A stretch of DNA of 21,558 bases, from contig SZWC01000823.1 in the NCBI GenBank assembly GCA_023375785.1, positions 157,521-179,078 on the forward strand, in the 5' to 3' direction. Source of the DNA: Penium margaritaceum. Lineage: Eukaryota; Streptophyta; Zygnematophyceae; Desmidiales; Peniaceae. Both the position numbers and the translations under genes were made by a program. How positions within the stretch are numbered: the stretch's first letter is position 1; every line of letters starts with the position of its first letter. This document shows, in pieces, positions 8,570 through 18,562 of the stretch. The notes under the pieces are model-generated. The model worked only from the letters and a program-made list of their open reading frames with translations. It was not told the origin of the DNA and ran no database searches.

Positions 8570-9790
8570 TGATAAGATTCTAGGAAGCTTCCTAGCACGC
8601 TTGCCACTGACTGAGCGTCAGCGCTCAGTCAGCTTGCGGCGGCAACACACGTCGGACGCGAAACGACACGGGTTTGGCTAGACGACACGGCACAGTGTCA
8701 AATGTGCTTCCATTAATAAACACAGGCAGAGAGAGATAACAAATGACAAGTCTACAACATAAATACCTACCGTACTGCAGGACGGGTGTCGCACGTGGCA
8801 GTGCAAGGTCTGTCCTACAACCGGCCCAAAAACATTGTTTTGGCCGTAACTCTGCATAGACAAATCAGAACGCTACAACGTCTGAACCTAGAGGTGCAGA
8901 ATCTCGAGCCAGACACTACGACTGGTCACACGCATAAGTCTGGCACCGATCGGTGGAAAGACAATGCAAAACATGCAAATCGGGCTCAAGAGCCAGTCCA
9001 CCGAGGAGACTCTAGCGTCTGCAGAAAAACCGCAAGGCATCCAGGCAAGCACCGAGGGCATCGTGGCAGCTCTCTAGTAGGTGCTGGTGGATGGAGCCAC
9101 CACTCGTCGGTGCTCCGGCGCCAGCTGCATCCGCATCAAGGATAGGCTGTAGAAAAACTACAGGAGGTCCGAAACAGCATCCACAATGCAGGGGCAGTCG
9201 TCGGTCAGCTCCGAGTGGGTGGTCCACCATCTGTCGACGAGTCGCTGCCTTTGGGGTCCGCATCGAGAACCATGTCGTCGTGCTCTCCTGTACTACTTCC
9301 CTCCTTGCCGTCGCTCGTGACGGGTGGAAGCCACACACACCAACACTTCCCTTGGCTGACACAACTGTCAACATAACGATGTCTGAGTGAAGGCAAGAAA
9401 GGATGGCTCAGGCAACCAATCATAGCGAGCATCGATCAAGCATACCACAGCACAAGGTCTCCTCGTAACAATGGTGCATCCCACCAAGTGCCAGAGTTTT
9501 AACCATGCAAGAAGTCAATCACACACCTATGTGTCAAACATCATGCAAGAGAGACAGAGAAACATGGTCTCCTTGTGACCCTGGAAAATGTCTCCGGGTG
9601 TCCGGGTCTCGACCAAATCATGCATGGAACATACATAACATATGTAGGTAATGGGTCTCCACGTCACACCGGTAGAACTCACCACGTGCATGGGCCTCGA
9701 CCAGCATAACCTCGACCCTAGCATCGTGCCGTACCCCAATTAACCTCGTTGTCCTCAAAAGAATGCCAGGCCACAGCCCACACACCAACA
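8570..9790 (-). mobile_element. LTR copy B (same family as A), solo
   Basis: 1221-bp unit starting tgataagattctagg and ending cacaccaaca on the plus strand, homologous end to end with 6170-7236. Orientation (minus) follows from copy A. There is no PBS on the left, and the right flank (ccccgctggg) is at best a degraded PPT. No 5-bp target-site duplication is visible (gctac left, ccccg right). It keeps the sequence that copy A has lost (about 9019-9158) and contains the internal caccaaca/PPT-like junction near 9345. It may be an old solo LTR or one with a deleted partner. Confidence 0.7.
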
Positions 9791-9947
9791 CCCCGCTGGG
9801 CTGCAGAGGCTGACAGCACGGGCAAAGCTGATGGCTGCTCCTAACACAATCCCTGAGGAGGGAGCAGGGCTCCCCAATGGCCACATACCCCTACACTGCA
9901 ATAGCAAGGGTGACAATGATGCTGGTGAGATGTACTTGCACAGAGCC
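9791..9947. other. Spacer with no recognisable feature
   Basis: Between LTR B and the end of the minus-strand unknown gene. I see no gene, repeat or motif I can support. Confidence 0.5.
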
Positions 9948-12141
9948 TCACCCTGAAGCGACGTCGTCGTTGGCGTCATTGTCGCTGGCGTCTTCGTCAC
10001 TATCATTGTCACTGCTGTCGTCATTTGCTGATGTGTCTGGTGCAGTGCCGAGGGCCTCCTCCAAGAAAATCGCCTATTGTATGGCCTCAAACTGCTCAAC
10101 TGCATATCACCTCGCGGCCTTGGTAGCATTGAGGCGCATGTGGAGCTCGGCGAGCTCTGACGCGGCAGCCAACCGGCTGGCTACATCTGCGGCATGTAGG
10201 TGGTCAGTCGCAGAACGAACCTGACGGTAGAACTCGATCGTGTGCGTGTTGGCACGAGCGAGAGCCTCCTGCAGCCTCGGGGTCTCACCCTGTAGGAAAG
10301 AGTGGAGCTGTGCCTGCTCATGGCACAAGTCCACGTCCTCTGGGTCAGTCGTCGACTCAAGTGCCACTGGGCCACGGAAGTGGTGGTAGAGGGTGAGCGC
10401 AAGAGAATGAGTCACCAAGTAAGTCGTCTGGGACTGTAGGAACAGCTGCTGCAAAGGTACCTGCTACTCGTGACACACCTGTCGCTCGGCCATTAGCTAC
10501 TGGTCGGACGTCGCCATGTGTAGGTACACCTGCATCCGTAGCAATGTCACGGTCATTGAAGGTGCGGTCAGTGTAGTGGTGCTCCTTACGACCCCTGGTG
10601 CACAGCCCATCATCCACCTGCTGCTCAAGATCTGCCTCTCCCAGGCCTGCATGCTATAGAGACGACGCAGCTGCCTCAACTCGCCTGTGTATATCCTCCA
10701 CACACTCCATGATAGACTCTCGTGCTGGATCAATCGCGGTGTAACAGCGGCTACCGGCCTCCCGGAGCTCAGCCACAAGACTCTGCACGTGCGCCTCCAC
10801 TCCAGCCACGGCTGCCTCCTGAGCGTCCATCGCGGAGCTCAGGCGCTCGGCGCAGGCACTCGTCGTCGCTGTGTTGTTGGCTGGGACTGCCATGGTGTCA
10901 ACAACGCTTGTCAAAGAAGCCCTGAGCCGCAGATCCGCAGCTCACTCTGCGTCCTCGACTGTGGCTACTACAAGCTCATCAGGTGTCATCGACATATCAC
11001 ACACACGGACGTTTGTCGTCGTATAGGGGTCATCCTGTGCTCGTACCGCAGCTATTGCAAATATGACAGCACACAAGGCCTCTACATCTGTCACCGACTC
11101 TGTGTCTGACCAATCCCCGACGGACGACTGATCGTCATAGAGGAATTGTGCCTCGTCCTGGCAATCCATCACCTGCTCCTGCTGCCCAGCACTATCTGTC
11201 AGAACCACCTGGGCGTCTGCTGTGGGCCAAGCATCAGCATCTCTATCACCTGCTCCTACTGCTGCTCTTGGCACCATGGCAGTTGTCTGCACACCAGCTA
11301 AGGAGGGAGCGCGCACATCGTCAGGCGTAGCTCCTGCATCGGTCGTCGTCATGTTATCCGCCAAGGTATCAATGAACACCATCCCCATCCCCGACTCTAA
11401 CTCAGCATTAGACCAATCCTCCTCTGACGAAGAGTCTCCATCAGGACGAACGTCGCCCCCCGCCGAACTCTCCGCTAGTTGAGTCTGCTATGTAGCGTCA
11501 TCCGCCTCAACCATTCTGCGCTGTACAGCAGTCACCTCACCAATGCCGAGCTCCACCGAGGTCGTCAGCGGAAAAACCATCCCCTTCACGACTAACATCT
11601 CGGTAGGAGGTGTGGGGACTTGGCAAACTAACCCGTGGACAGGAGACGAGGGTGTCTCGTCACCTGTGACTCTTGCGACAGCCGCGTCTGATGGTGCTGC
11701 CTGCGCGTGACGTGCAAGACGAGCAGCTCGCCGCCGCGCACGATGAGTGCAAGAATGAGCGGTACGGCGAGGGGCTGAGGGTCCGTTGGTCGGTATGATA
11801 CCGACAGCCTCAAAGACGAAGCGGAGGACGACGGATGTAGACGAAAGATCCGGCATACTAGCATTATTGGAGGAAGGGATGCAGGATCGGGAGGAAGATG
11901 AAGATGAAGTGGGAGGTGACACTTGCGGCGGGGTGGCAGCTCGCTCGAAAGCCACGTGGTCAAGGAACTGCTGGACCATGCGCTTGAGGTTCTGGACCTC
12001 CATGTGTAGGGCGGTCATATCACCACACAGAAGCCTTGTGGCATCACTCGGTGACGTATCCACTGAAGGAGGAAGTGGGGAGGATCGTACCCAAGGTGGA
12101 TGCCACCCAGGAGGGCACTTTCGGCACTAGCGCCAGCCATG
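9948..12141 (-). pseudogene. Copy 2 of the unrecognised gene family, about 730 codons with stops and a frameshift
   Basis: No family is recognised. Reading minus: HGW-x-x-C-x2-C-P-x-G-x-H-P-P-W-V-R at 12141-12083 (one TAG at 12127-12129), then LKRMVQ at 11988-11971, a Ser/Thr-rich spacer, a basic stretch (RRRAARLARHA) and acidic or Val/Ala-rich segments to 10945. Next is a probable coiled coil (10880-10660), a Gln-rich helix (10500-10420), a Leu/Ala-rich helix with RLAAASELAELHMRLNATKA to 10110, and an Asp/Ser/Asn-rich acidic tail ending in TGA at 9948-9950. Interruptions: TAG at 12127, 11488, 10654, 10497, 10464 and 10074; TGA at 10942 and 10107. A frame change lies near 10530-10545, where homology to copy 1 switches frame. 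Most TAGs sit in Gln-rich contexts. Coding-like composition over 2.2 kb suggests a fairly recent gene or element ORF. Function unknown; an accessory or gag-like protein of a mobile element is possible. Confidence 0.5.
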
Positions 12142-12510
12142 GAGCCTATCTCGATAGTAATAACACGAAAACCCTGAGGACAAGTGGGACTCGTGCCATG
12201 GCTGCATCGACCACTGTGCCTGTGGCGGCTGCCACGGCTGAGGCTCCGGCACAGACCACGGCGATGGCAACGCCCACGGCCACACTGCGCAGCTCATGTC
12301 GAGAGCTGAGCATAGGTGATAATCTCACACACTCGACCCCGGTGGTGCAAAGAATCACTTGGAGGGATACTAATGCAGCAACGTCTCTCTGACGGGCTGC
12401 AAAGTCGTCAGTCACAGTGACAACCTCAGCTGTAGTGTGTTGCTACAATGTTGTACCCGGTGGTGATGGAGCAACTATAGCAACGTGCAACCTCAAGTCG
12501 TCTTCGGTGC
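12142..12510. other. Upstream region of copy 2, no clear gene
   Basis: GC-rich sequence. A minus-strand frame of 89 codons (12415-12146) is Ala/Val-rich and in a different frame from copy 2. I see no conserved motif, promoter element or splice pattern that I would defend. Confidence 0.35.
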
Positions 12511-12655
12511 CGCTGATGCTGCACCGGTTGCCGTCGTCAAGAGATGGCTGTGGCCTCAATCCACCTTCGCTACTGCTACTGCTACTACAACTCTTGTGGC
12601 GCATGCTGCTACAGCGGTTCCCGTCGTCAGCCGACGGTAGTGGCCTCAAGCCACA
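12511..12655 (+). repeat. Imperfect tandem duplication, period about 87-90 bp
   Basis: The block ctgcaccggttgccgtcgtc...gtggcctcaatccacc (from about 12519) recurs in diverged form as ctacagcggttcccgtcgtc...gtggcctcaagccaca (from about 12609). A more diverged third copy may start near 12440. Between the two lies a short gctactgctactgctact run. Confidence 0.6.
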
Positions 12656-12660
12656 ATAAA

Positions 12661-12999
12661 AAGTAAAATAATTACAAAAAAAATCATCCTTTTTCTGTGT
12701 TTACCGATGTTCGACGCGAGTAGGGTACCCCTTCCCGGGCCTTGCTCGAATGCCCCACTCGAGGACCCCCCTGCCCTCCTTCTAATTTTTGTGTTTTTCT
12801 GTGTGTAATGGTGCCACCTCCTTCGGTGCCCCCTTTAGGGTTTTTCTGGGGTGCCCCACTCAAGGGCCCCCCACTCTATCCCCTCCTTTTTTTTCTTTCT
12901 ATTTTCTTCGGTCTGGCTCGTCCCTCGCTTCGAGCGAGCTCGTCCAGCGAGCTTGCCCCGTGGACGAGCTCGCTCGCCCACGGGGCAAGCGAGCTCACT
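12661..12999. other. A/T-rich then C/T-rich spacer with a GC hairpin
   Basis: 12660-12700 is A/T-rich; 12730-12920 is strongly C/T-rich with repeated gtgcccca/gggcccccc runs. At 12951-12963 and 12978-12990 is a perfect 13-bp inverted repeat (gcttgccccgtgg / ccacggggcaagc) with a 14-base loop, embedded in gagctcg-type repeats like those at 20837-21060. The hairpin stands directly before the left break of LTR copy C. Confidence 0.6.
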
Positions 13000-13518
13000 G
13001 GCAGCTCCTGGTGGATAGAGCCACCACTCGTCGGTGCTCCAGCGCCAACTGCGTCTGCATCAAGGATAGGCTACAGAAAAATTGCAGGAGGTCCGAGACA
13101 ACATCCACGATGCTGGGGCACTCGTCGGTCAGCTCCGAGTGGGTGGTCCACCACATGCCGACGCGCCGCTGCCTCTGGGATCCGCATCAGGGACCATGTC
13201 CTCGTGCTCTCCTGTACCGCAACTCTCCTGGCCATCGCTCGTGACGGGTGGAAGCCACACACACCAACACTCCCCCTGGCTGACACAACTGTCAACATAA
13301 CGATGGCTGAGCGAAGGCAAGAAAGGATGGCTTAGGCAACCAATCATAGCAAGCACCGATCAAGCATACCACAGCACAGGGACTCCTCGTGACAGTGGTG
13401 CATCCCGCCAAGTGCCCGGGTCTCGACCATGCAAGAAGTCAATCACACACCTATGTGTCAAACATCATGCAAGAGAGACAGAGAAACATGGTCTTCTCGT
13501 GACCCCGGAAAATGTCTC
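13000..13518 (-). mobile_element. LTR copy C, truncated left and cut by the copia insertion on the right
   Basis: Homologous to 9064-9594 of LTR copy B, including the internal caccaaca-ctccccctgg junction (13263-13279). The left end breaks inside the LTR next to the GC hairpin. The right end breaks at gtctc (13514-13518), exactly where the LTR of the minus-strand copia starts. In copy B the sequence goes on with cgggtgtccgggtctcg, so that continuation should be found beyond the far end of the copia element. Confidence 0.8.
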
Positions 13519-14360
13519 TGACAGAAATGCTAGGCAGCAGGTTGGGGCAGCAGCTATGTTGATGCAGCGTGCGGGCTTCCACGCTAGTTGCTTAAGTCAG
13601 CTGCCCCCTCAGTCTGCTGCTCTAGAGACTAAGTCTGGAAGCTCTGGGTTTGTTACTCAGAAGTGCGCGCGCCAGTGTTAGCGCCAGAAAGCAGCTGGAA
13701 ACTGAAAGTAACTGATTAGCAATGAAGAATGAACAACAATGGGAGACCCCTCCAAGTTCTAGCTCCCCCCCACTAGTGTAGAAGTTGTTACTCAGCTCAC
13801 CAGCCAATCAGAAAATAGCTGTGGACCTATTTTCTGGCAGGCAGGGTTTTCTCGGTAAGCCCTGCCAGACGCCCGACAGTCCAAAACCCGGGCGTCGTCC
13901 GTTTTGCTTGAAAACTGGACCATACCATAATACTGACGCTGTGAACGCAGTCGTGCGGTCAGAATCAGCTAGAAAAATAGTAGCAAAGAGTTATGACTGC
14001 CCGAACCCAGGCAGTGCCTACGGTGGTCCATGATGCCGAACAGGGCCATACAGCATGCAACAAGGACCCTAGGCAGAGCATGACGATGCAGACGCGACAG
14101 GACGCGCTGGACGCATGCAGACAGCAATTGCGGTGGCAGTGACCGCCGGCAGTACGACCGCCGAGGAGGCCTGCCGATGGAGCTCAGCACGTCACCGGAG
14201 AGAGGAGGCTCCAGCGAACTACGAGTAGACCTCAGCGTGCGTCGGCTCCACCAGACGACACTCCATCAGCGTCGAGTCTCGCCGTCAGTCATCTGCACGC
14301 CGATGTACACAAGCCGGGAGGATACAACAGAGCACAATGAGAGATGCGCAAAAACCAACA
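13519..14360 (-). repeat. 3' LTR of the minus-strand copia
   Basis: 842 bp with TG...CA ends: plus strand tgacagaaatgc ... aaaaccaaca. On the minus strand it starts TGTTGGTTTTTGCGC directly after the polypurine tract. The left neighbour is LTR C sequence. It contains three consecutive hairpins at 13810-13896. I could not find a convincing TATA box or poly(A) signal by eye. Confidence 0.75.
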
Positions 14361-14370
14361 CTCCCCCATG
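14361..14370 (-). other. Polypurine tract
   Basis: ctcccccatg on the plus strand (minus: catgggggag) abuts the LTR start. A second purine run (minus cctgggggagtc) lies at about 14422-14433, between the pol stop and the PPT, and could act as an additional tract. Confidence 0.8.
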
Positions 14371-14467
14371 ACTCACAGGCGTAGTGCACATGGGCGGGCA
14401 GAGACACGGTCAACATCTAGACTCCCCCAGGGCATGCAGAGACGTAGGCAGAGACAGAGAGAGCAAC

Positions 14468-17269
14468 TCATGGACGCACGCCGACCGAACTCACAACCTT
14501 CTTGAACGAGTCCTGCTTCAGTGCCTTGGTCAGGAAGTCGGCCAGCTGCCGTGCTGTCTCAACCCACACGATGCTGATGCTGCCGTCATACAACAACGAA
14601 CGCACATAGTGATACTCAACATTGATGTGCTTTGTATGTGTGTGATGCACGCCGTCATTGTCGGCGATGGCCATGGGACTCTCATTGTCACAATGCAAGG
14701 TGATGGATGCGACAGACTGATGCAACTCGGACAACAAACGACACAACCACATACTCTCACACGCGCCTGAGCCAAGGGCCACGTACTCAGCCTCAGCAGT
14801 GCTGCGTGTAATGCACCCCTGCTTGCCACTGCGCCAGGACACAGCTGTACCGCCGATCAGGAAGATCCAGCCCGTGCGACTCTTACCGTCTGGACTGCCG
14901 GCCCAGTCACTATCAGTGTAGCCCACTGCGACGACGGACGGTTGGCGGCGGAACATGAGACCTCGCAGAGGGGTCGAGACGACATAGCGCAGTGCTCGGA
15001 TCGCGGCCTCGAAGTGGAGGTGACGTGGCTCCTGAGAGAACTGGGCGAGGAGATTGACGGTGAACGTGATTTCTGGACGCGTCGTCGTCGCCAGGAATAT
15101 CAGTGACCCGATGACACGCAGATACGTGGTCACATCAACTGGCTCCCCCACAACAGTTGGGTCAGGAATCTTCAGCTTCACTTGGCCATCGAGTGACATG
15201 GGTGAAGATGCGCTGGACACGAGGGGCAGGTCCTCGGCGAAGCGAGTGGACAGCGTCTGCACATAGGCAGCCTGGTGGATGTGCAGGATGCCCTGGGAGC
15301 AATCATGCTCGAGTTCCATGCCCAAGAAGACTCGGGCACACCCGAGATCCTTCATCTGGTAGGCGGCGTGTAGCAAGTCCTTGACACACTGGATGGCGGC
15401 CGTGTCTGGCGACGCAATGAGGAGATCGTCGACGTAGATGAGAACTGCGGTGAAGGTCTGACCTCGTGGGCTGAAGAACAGAGCGAGGTCAGCGGTGGTG
15501 CGCTGGAGGCCACCACGGAGAAGCGTGCTGCTGATCTCCTGGTTCGAGCACCGAGGTGACTGCTTCAGGCCATAGAGGGCCTTCCGCAGTCGCCAAACTC
15601 TCCCAGTGCTGTCGTCGAAGCCTGGGGGCTGCACCATGTAGAGCTCCTCACCCTCCAGTGAGCCATGGAGGAACGCGTTGCTCACGTCCATCTGGTGCAG
15701 CTCCCACCCATGCTGGGCAACCAGGCTGAAGAGCGCCCGGCTAGTGGAGAACCGACCGACTGGGGCGAAGATCTGGTCGTAATCGACCCCAGGGACCTGA
15801 GTAAACCCCTTTGCTGTGAGGCGGGCCTTGTACTTGTCCAAGGACCCGTCAGGCTTCCACTTGCGCCGAAAGACCCACTTGGCACCAATGGCCTTCCGAC
15901 CTGGAGGGAGGTCGGCGAAGTCGTACACATGGTGCTGTCGAATAGCAGCGAGCTCCTCGGCGCAGGCAGCATCCCAATGTGTGGCCTCAGGAGAGGCTCG
16001 AGCATCGCGTAGGTTGGCTGGGTCTTCCGGGCGTGCTGTGGACTGGACTGAGAGGGCGTGTGCATCACGAGTTCCAGGTGGGATGCGGGTGAGTGCAGCC
16101 ACTACAGCATGCCGATACTCGTGATGAAGCATGGCGTAGCCCAGTGCAGAGCCCGGGTGAAGGTCTGCGATGATGGCCGAAGTGGTCAGGCCGAGAGCCT
16201 TCGTGCCAGGATCCCCACTCACGACTGTGGGAGTGGAGGAGACACGTGGAGCCACATGGGGTCGAGGCGCCACGGGACGCGGTGGGACGGTCTGCGCACT
16301 CACTGTCGGCCGAGGTCGGAGGCTGCCGCTTGGGCCACGTGTGTAGCGCCGTCGGGCAGGAGATGGTACTGGGTCCGACGGGCTAACGGAGGCGGACGGG
16401 GCTACTGGCTCGGAGGAGCCAGCGGACGCGACTAGGGCTGTCGGCCCGGAGGAGCCAGAAGATGCGACAGGCGCAGCTGGCCCGGAGGTGCCAGCGGACG
16501 TGACAGGATCAGCTGGCCCGGAGGAGCCAGCGGACGCGACTGGGGCTGCCGGCCCGGAGGGGTCAACGGACGCGATTGGGGCTGCCGGCCCGGAGGGGCC
16601 AGCGGACGCGACTGGTGCAGCGGGTCCGGAGGGACCAGCGGACGCGACGGGGCCAGCTGGCTCAGAGGGGCCAGCGGACGCGGATGGGACTGCTGGCCCG
16701 GAGGGGCCAGTGGACGCGATTGGGGCTGTTCGCCCGGGAGGGCCAGAGGACGCGACAGGGACTACCGGCTCAGAGGGACGGAGTGATGTGTCACACGGAA
16801 GCGACAGGACGGAGGACGGACTCACCACTCCCCCACGGGACGGGAGGGACACGGACGAGCCGGAGCGGATGAGGTCGCGGGGGAACAGATCCTCAAAGAA
16901 GAGGGCATTGTAGGACTCGACGATGCAGTGTAGGGATGGGTCCCAAAAGCGCCAGGCCTTGGACTGACGAGACACACCGAGGAAGGTGTAGGGGCGTCCG
17001 CGGGGGGCGAGCTTGCCGCCCTGCTGTGGGGCGGGCAGCCACATAATGGCCACGCCCCAGACGCGAGCCGGACGGAGGTCAGCGCGCCGAACGCACCAGT
17101 GCTGGTATGGTGTGGACTGGCGGGGAAGGGGACCGTGGGGAATCCTGTTCCAGACCCAGGTCATGTAGGCCATGGCTTCAAAATAGAAGCCATCGGAGAG
17201 ACCTGACTCGACCCGCATGGTGCGGACGGCATCGGCCATGGTGCGGTTCCACCGCTCGGATACGCCGTT
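14468..17269 (-). CDS. pol: Copia pol: integrase C-terminus, reverse transcriptase, RNase H
   Basis: Uninterrupted minus-strand frame ending in TGA (14468-14470); it continues the integrase frame across the TAG at 17270. In order: NGVSER with the third catalytic residue of integrase (Glu); WVWNRIPHG; a GRPYTFLGVS block; a Ser/Pro/Ala/Gly linker with 36-bp tandem repeats; then RT from about 16000 with DLPPGRKAIGAKWVFRRKWK, QMDVSNAFLHG and the intact YVDD catalytic box at 15425-15436. RNase H carries YTDSDWAGSPDGKSRTGW, STAEAEYVALGSGACESMW, LHCDNES and DGVHHTHTKHINVEYHYVR; the last block has Asn where many copia elements have Asp. The order matches a complete copia pol. The products copy element RNA into DNA and insert it in the nucleus. 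The gene is close in sequence to the decayed plus-strand copia at 3985-7768. It looks recently active apart from the TAG question. Confidence 0.9.
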   Translation of the reverse strand, partial: NGVSERWNRTMADAVRTMRVESGLSDGFYFEAMAYMTWVWNRIPHGPLPRQSTPYQHWCVRRADLRPARVWGVAIMWLPAPQQGGKLAPRGRPYTFLGVSRQSKAWRFWDPSLHCIVESYNALFFEDLFPRDLIRSGSSVSLPSRGGVVSPSSVLSLPCDTSLRPSEPVVPVASSGPPGRTAPIASTGPSGPAVPSASAGPSEPAGPVASAGPSGPAAPVASAGPSGPAAPIASVDPSGPAAPVASAGSSGPADPVTSAGTSGPAAPVASSGSSGPTALVASAGSSEPVAPSASVSPSDPVPSPARRRYTRGPSGSLRPRPTVSAQTVPPRPVAPRPHVAPRVSSTPTVVSGDPGTKALGLTTSAIIADLHPGSALGYAMLHHEYRHAVVAALTRIPPGTRDAHALSVQSTARPEDPANLRDARASPEATHWDAACAEELAAIRQHHVYDFADLPPGRKAIGAKWVFRRKWKPDGSLDKYKARLTAKGFTQVPGVDYDQIFAPVGRFSTSRALFSLVAQHGWELHQMDVSNAFLHGSLEGEELYMVQPPGFDDSTGRVWRLRKALYGLKQSPRCSNQEISSTLLRGGLQRTTADLALFFSPRGQTFTAVLIYVDDLLIASPDTAAIQCVKDLLHAAYQMKDLGCARVFLGMELEHDCSQGILHIHQAAYVQTLSTRFAEDLPLVSSASSPMSLDGQVKLKIPDPTVVGEPVDVTTYLRVIGSLIFLATTTRPEITFTVNLLAQFSQEPRHLHFEAAIRALRYVVSTPLRGLMFRRQPSVVAVGYTDSDWAGSPDGKSRTGWIFLIGGTAVSWRSGKQGCITRSTAEAEYVALGSGACESMWLCRLLSELHQSVASITLHCDNESPMAIADNDGVHHTHTKHINVEYHYVRSLLYDGSISIVWVETARQLADFLTKALKQDSFKKVVSSVGVRP
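16385..16782 (-). repeat. 36-bp tandem repeats encoding a 12-residue Ser/Pro/Ala/Gly unit, about 11 copies
   Basis: The pol frame here reads as consecutive variants of PSGPAAPVASAG, each 36 bp, about 11 units including diverged ends. The array lies in the linker between integrase and reverse transcriptase and keeps the frame throughout. Copia linkers are normally variable; a periodic array suggests expansion by unequal exchange or slippage during reverse transcription. Confidence 0.85.
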
Positions 17270-18562
17270 CTAGGCGGGTGTATAGGGCGTAGACGTCTCA
17301 TGGTGGATCCCGCGGGAGGCGAGAAAGGCCGTGGCCTCACCCATGTATTCTCCACCGCGATCGGAGCAAAAGCGGCAAAGAGAGCGGCCACACTCGCGCT
17401 CCGCGAGGACAAGCCAGACCTGAATGGCTCGGGCGACATCGCTCTTCTGCCGGAGGCAAAAGACCGAGCGGTAGCGAGAATAGTCGTCCGTAAGGGTGAG
17501 GACATAGCGGCCATGCTCTCCGACGGACTCGGTTGGGAGAGGGCCCATGACGTCCGAGTGGACAAGGTCGAGAGGGGCGGATGCCCGGGAGGAAGACAAG
17601 GGGTATGTGGACCGGTGCATCTTCCCCTGAGTGCAGTCAATGCACTTAGTGGGGCACGGGAGAGGGAAAGTCTCCGGGTCAAGGCCCTTGGCCGGCTGGG
17701 TGCGAAGCATGCTCTCTACGGTGGCAGAGTGGACATGGCAAAGGCGGCGGTGCAAGAGGCGGGTGTGCTGAGGAGAAAGCGTACTGGTGACAAACACATG
17801 GCCTGTGGCGGCCGACGGGGAGGATACGGGAGGAGAAGAGGAGAGGCGAGGAACATGCCACAGGTTGCCACGGGCGGTGGCGTGCAGGACGACAAGACTA
17901 GACGGACGCAACGACACAGTGCCAACACCACGCGAGTGCACAACGTCCATGCTCATGCGGTCAAGGGCAGTCACGGACAGGAGGTTGAGCTCGAGACCAG
18001 GGACGAAGAGGACATCGTTCAGAAAGACGTCACCGGTAGGACCACGGAAACGAACGACGCCAACACCACGGACAGGCAGCACTTGTCCGGAACCCGTCCG
18101 GACACCGGAGACATCGCCTACAGGACCGAGCATACTGAAGGCCTCACGAGAGGCTGTCATGTGATGCGTAGCCCCGGAGTCAATGATCCAGGTCTCAGCA
18201 GGGTCCTGGACAGGAGTCGCGAGATCGCTAACGGTCACATGGCAACAAGCGAGGGACGAAGACGCGGTAGAAGGAGGCGCGAAACGAGACTGCCAATCGT
18301 CAAGCCACGCAATGTCGTCAAGGAGGGAGGTGGGGGAGACCACAGGAGACGACGAGCCAGACGAGGAGACGGGACACGACCGCAGCTCAGTCTCAGTCAT
18401 GCAGGGCTGGGCAGGAGGATAGGAGGTGACGCAACTCGCACTTCCCTGGGGAGGAGGGCGAGGCAGGCCAAGCTGAAGCGCGATGAACTGCTCCAGCTGA
18501 CGCTCACGGGAGGACGGCGCGGGAGTGTAGACGGAGTGCAGAGTGACGGCTCCGGAGCCCGG
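17270..18562 (-). CDS. pol: Copia pol: protease and integrase catalytic core
   Basis: Minus-strand frame, open from just after TAA (18563-18565) to TAG (17270-17272), in the same frame as gag and the rest of pol. The aspartic protease signature WIIDSGATHHMT has its DSG at 18181-18173. The integrase zinc domain follows with H-x4-H (LLHRRLCHVH) and CIDC. Integrase core: Asp in VHSDVMGP, Asp in FCSDRGGEY, and the catalytic Glu in NGVSER just beyond the stop. Counting the TAG as one residue gives D-x63-D-x34-E, the usual DD35E spacing. TPA-TAG-NGV is canonically TPxQNG, so the TAG replaces a glutamine in place with no indel. Protease cleaves the polyprotein; integrase inserts the cDNA. Confidence 0.9.
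   Translation of the reverse strand, partial: PGSGAVTLHSVYTPAPSSRERQLEQFIALQLGLPRPPPQGSASCVTSYPPAQPCMTETELRSCPVSSSGSSSPVVSPTSLLDDIAWLDDWQSRFAPPSTASSSLACCHVTVSDLATPVQDPAETWIIDSGATHHMTASREAFSMLGPVGDVSGVRTGSGQVLPVRGVGVVRFRGPTGDVFLNDVLFVPGLELNLLSVTALDRMSMDVVHSRGVGTVSLRPSSLVVLHATARGNLWHVPRLSSSPPVSSPSAATGHVFVTSTLSPQHTRLLHRRLCHVHSATVESMLRTQPAKGLDPETFPLPCPTKCIDCTQGKMHRSTYPLSSSRASAPLDLVHSDVMGPLPTESVGEHGRYVLTLTDDYSRYRSVFCLRQKSDVARAIQVWLVLAERECGRSLCRFCSDRGGEYMGEATAFLASRGIHHETSTPYTPA

Noticed and set aside
8786..9390. Overlapping open frames on both strands of LTR B
   Set aside because: They lie in LTR sequence, are not conserved as frames in copies A and C, and carry no motif.
8565..9795. Target-site duplication around LTR B
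   Set aside because: gctac on the left and ccccg on the right do not match, so I do not claim a duplication.
12742..13335. 197-codon plus-strand frame
   Set aside because: It runs across C/T-rich spacer, the GC hairpin and LTR C; the LTR homology explains the second half and nothing supports a protein.
16488..16913. Plus-strand Gly/Ala/Pro repeat protein
   Set aside because: Antisense reading of the 36-bp repeats in the pol linker.
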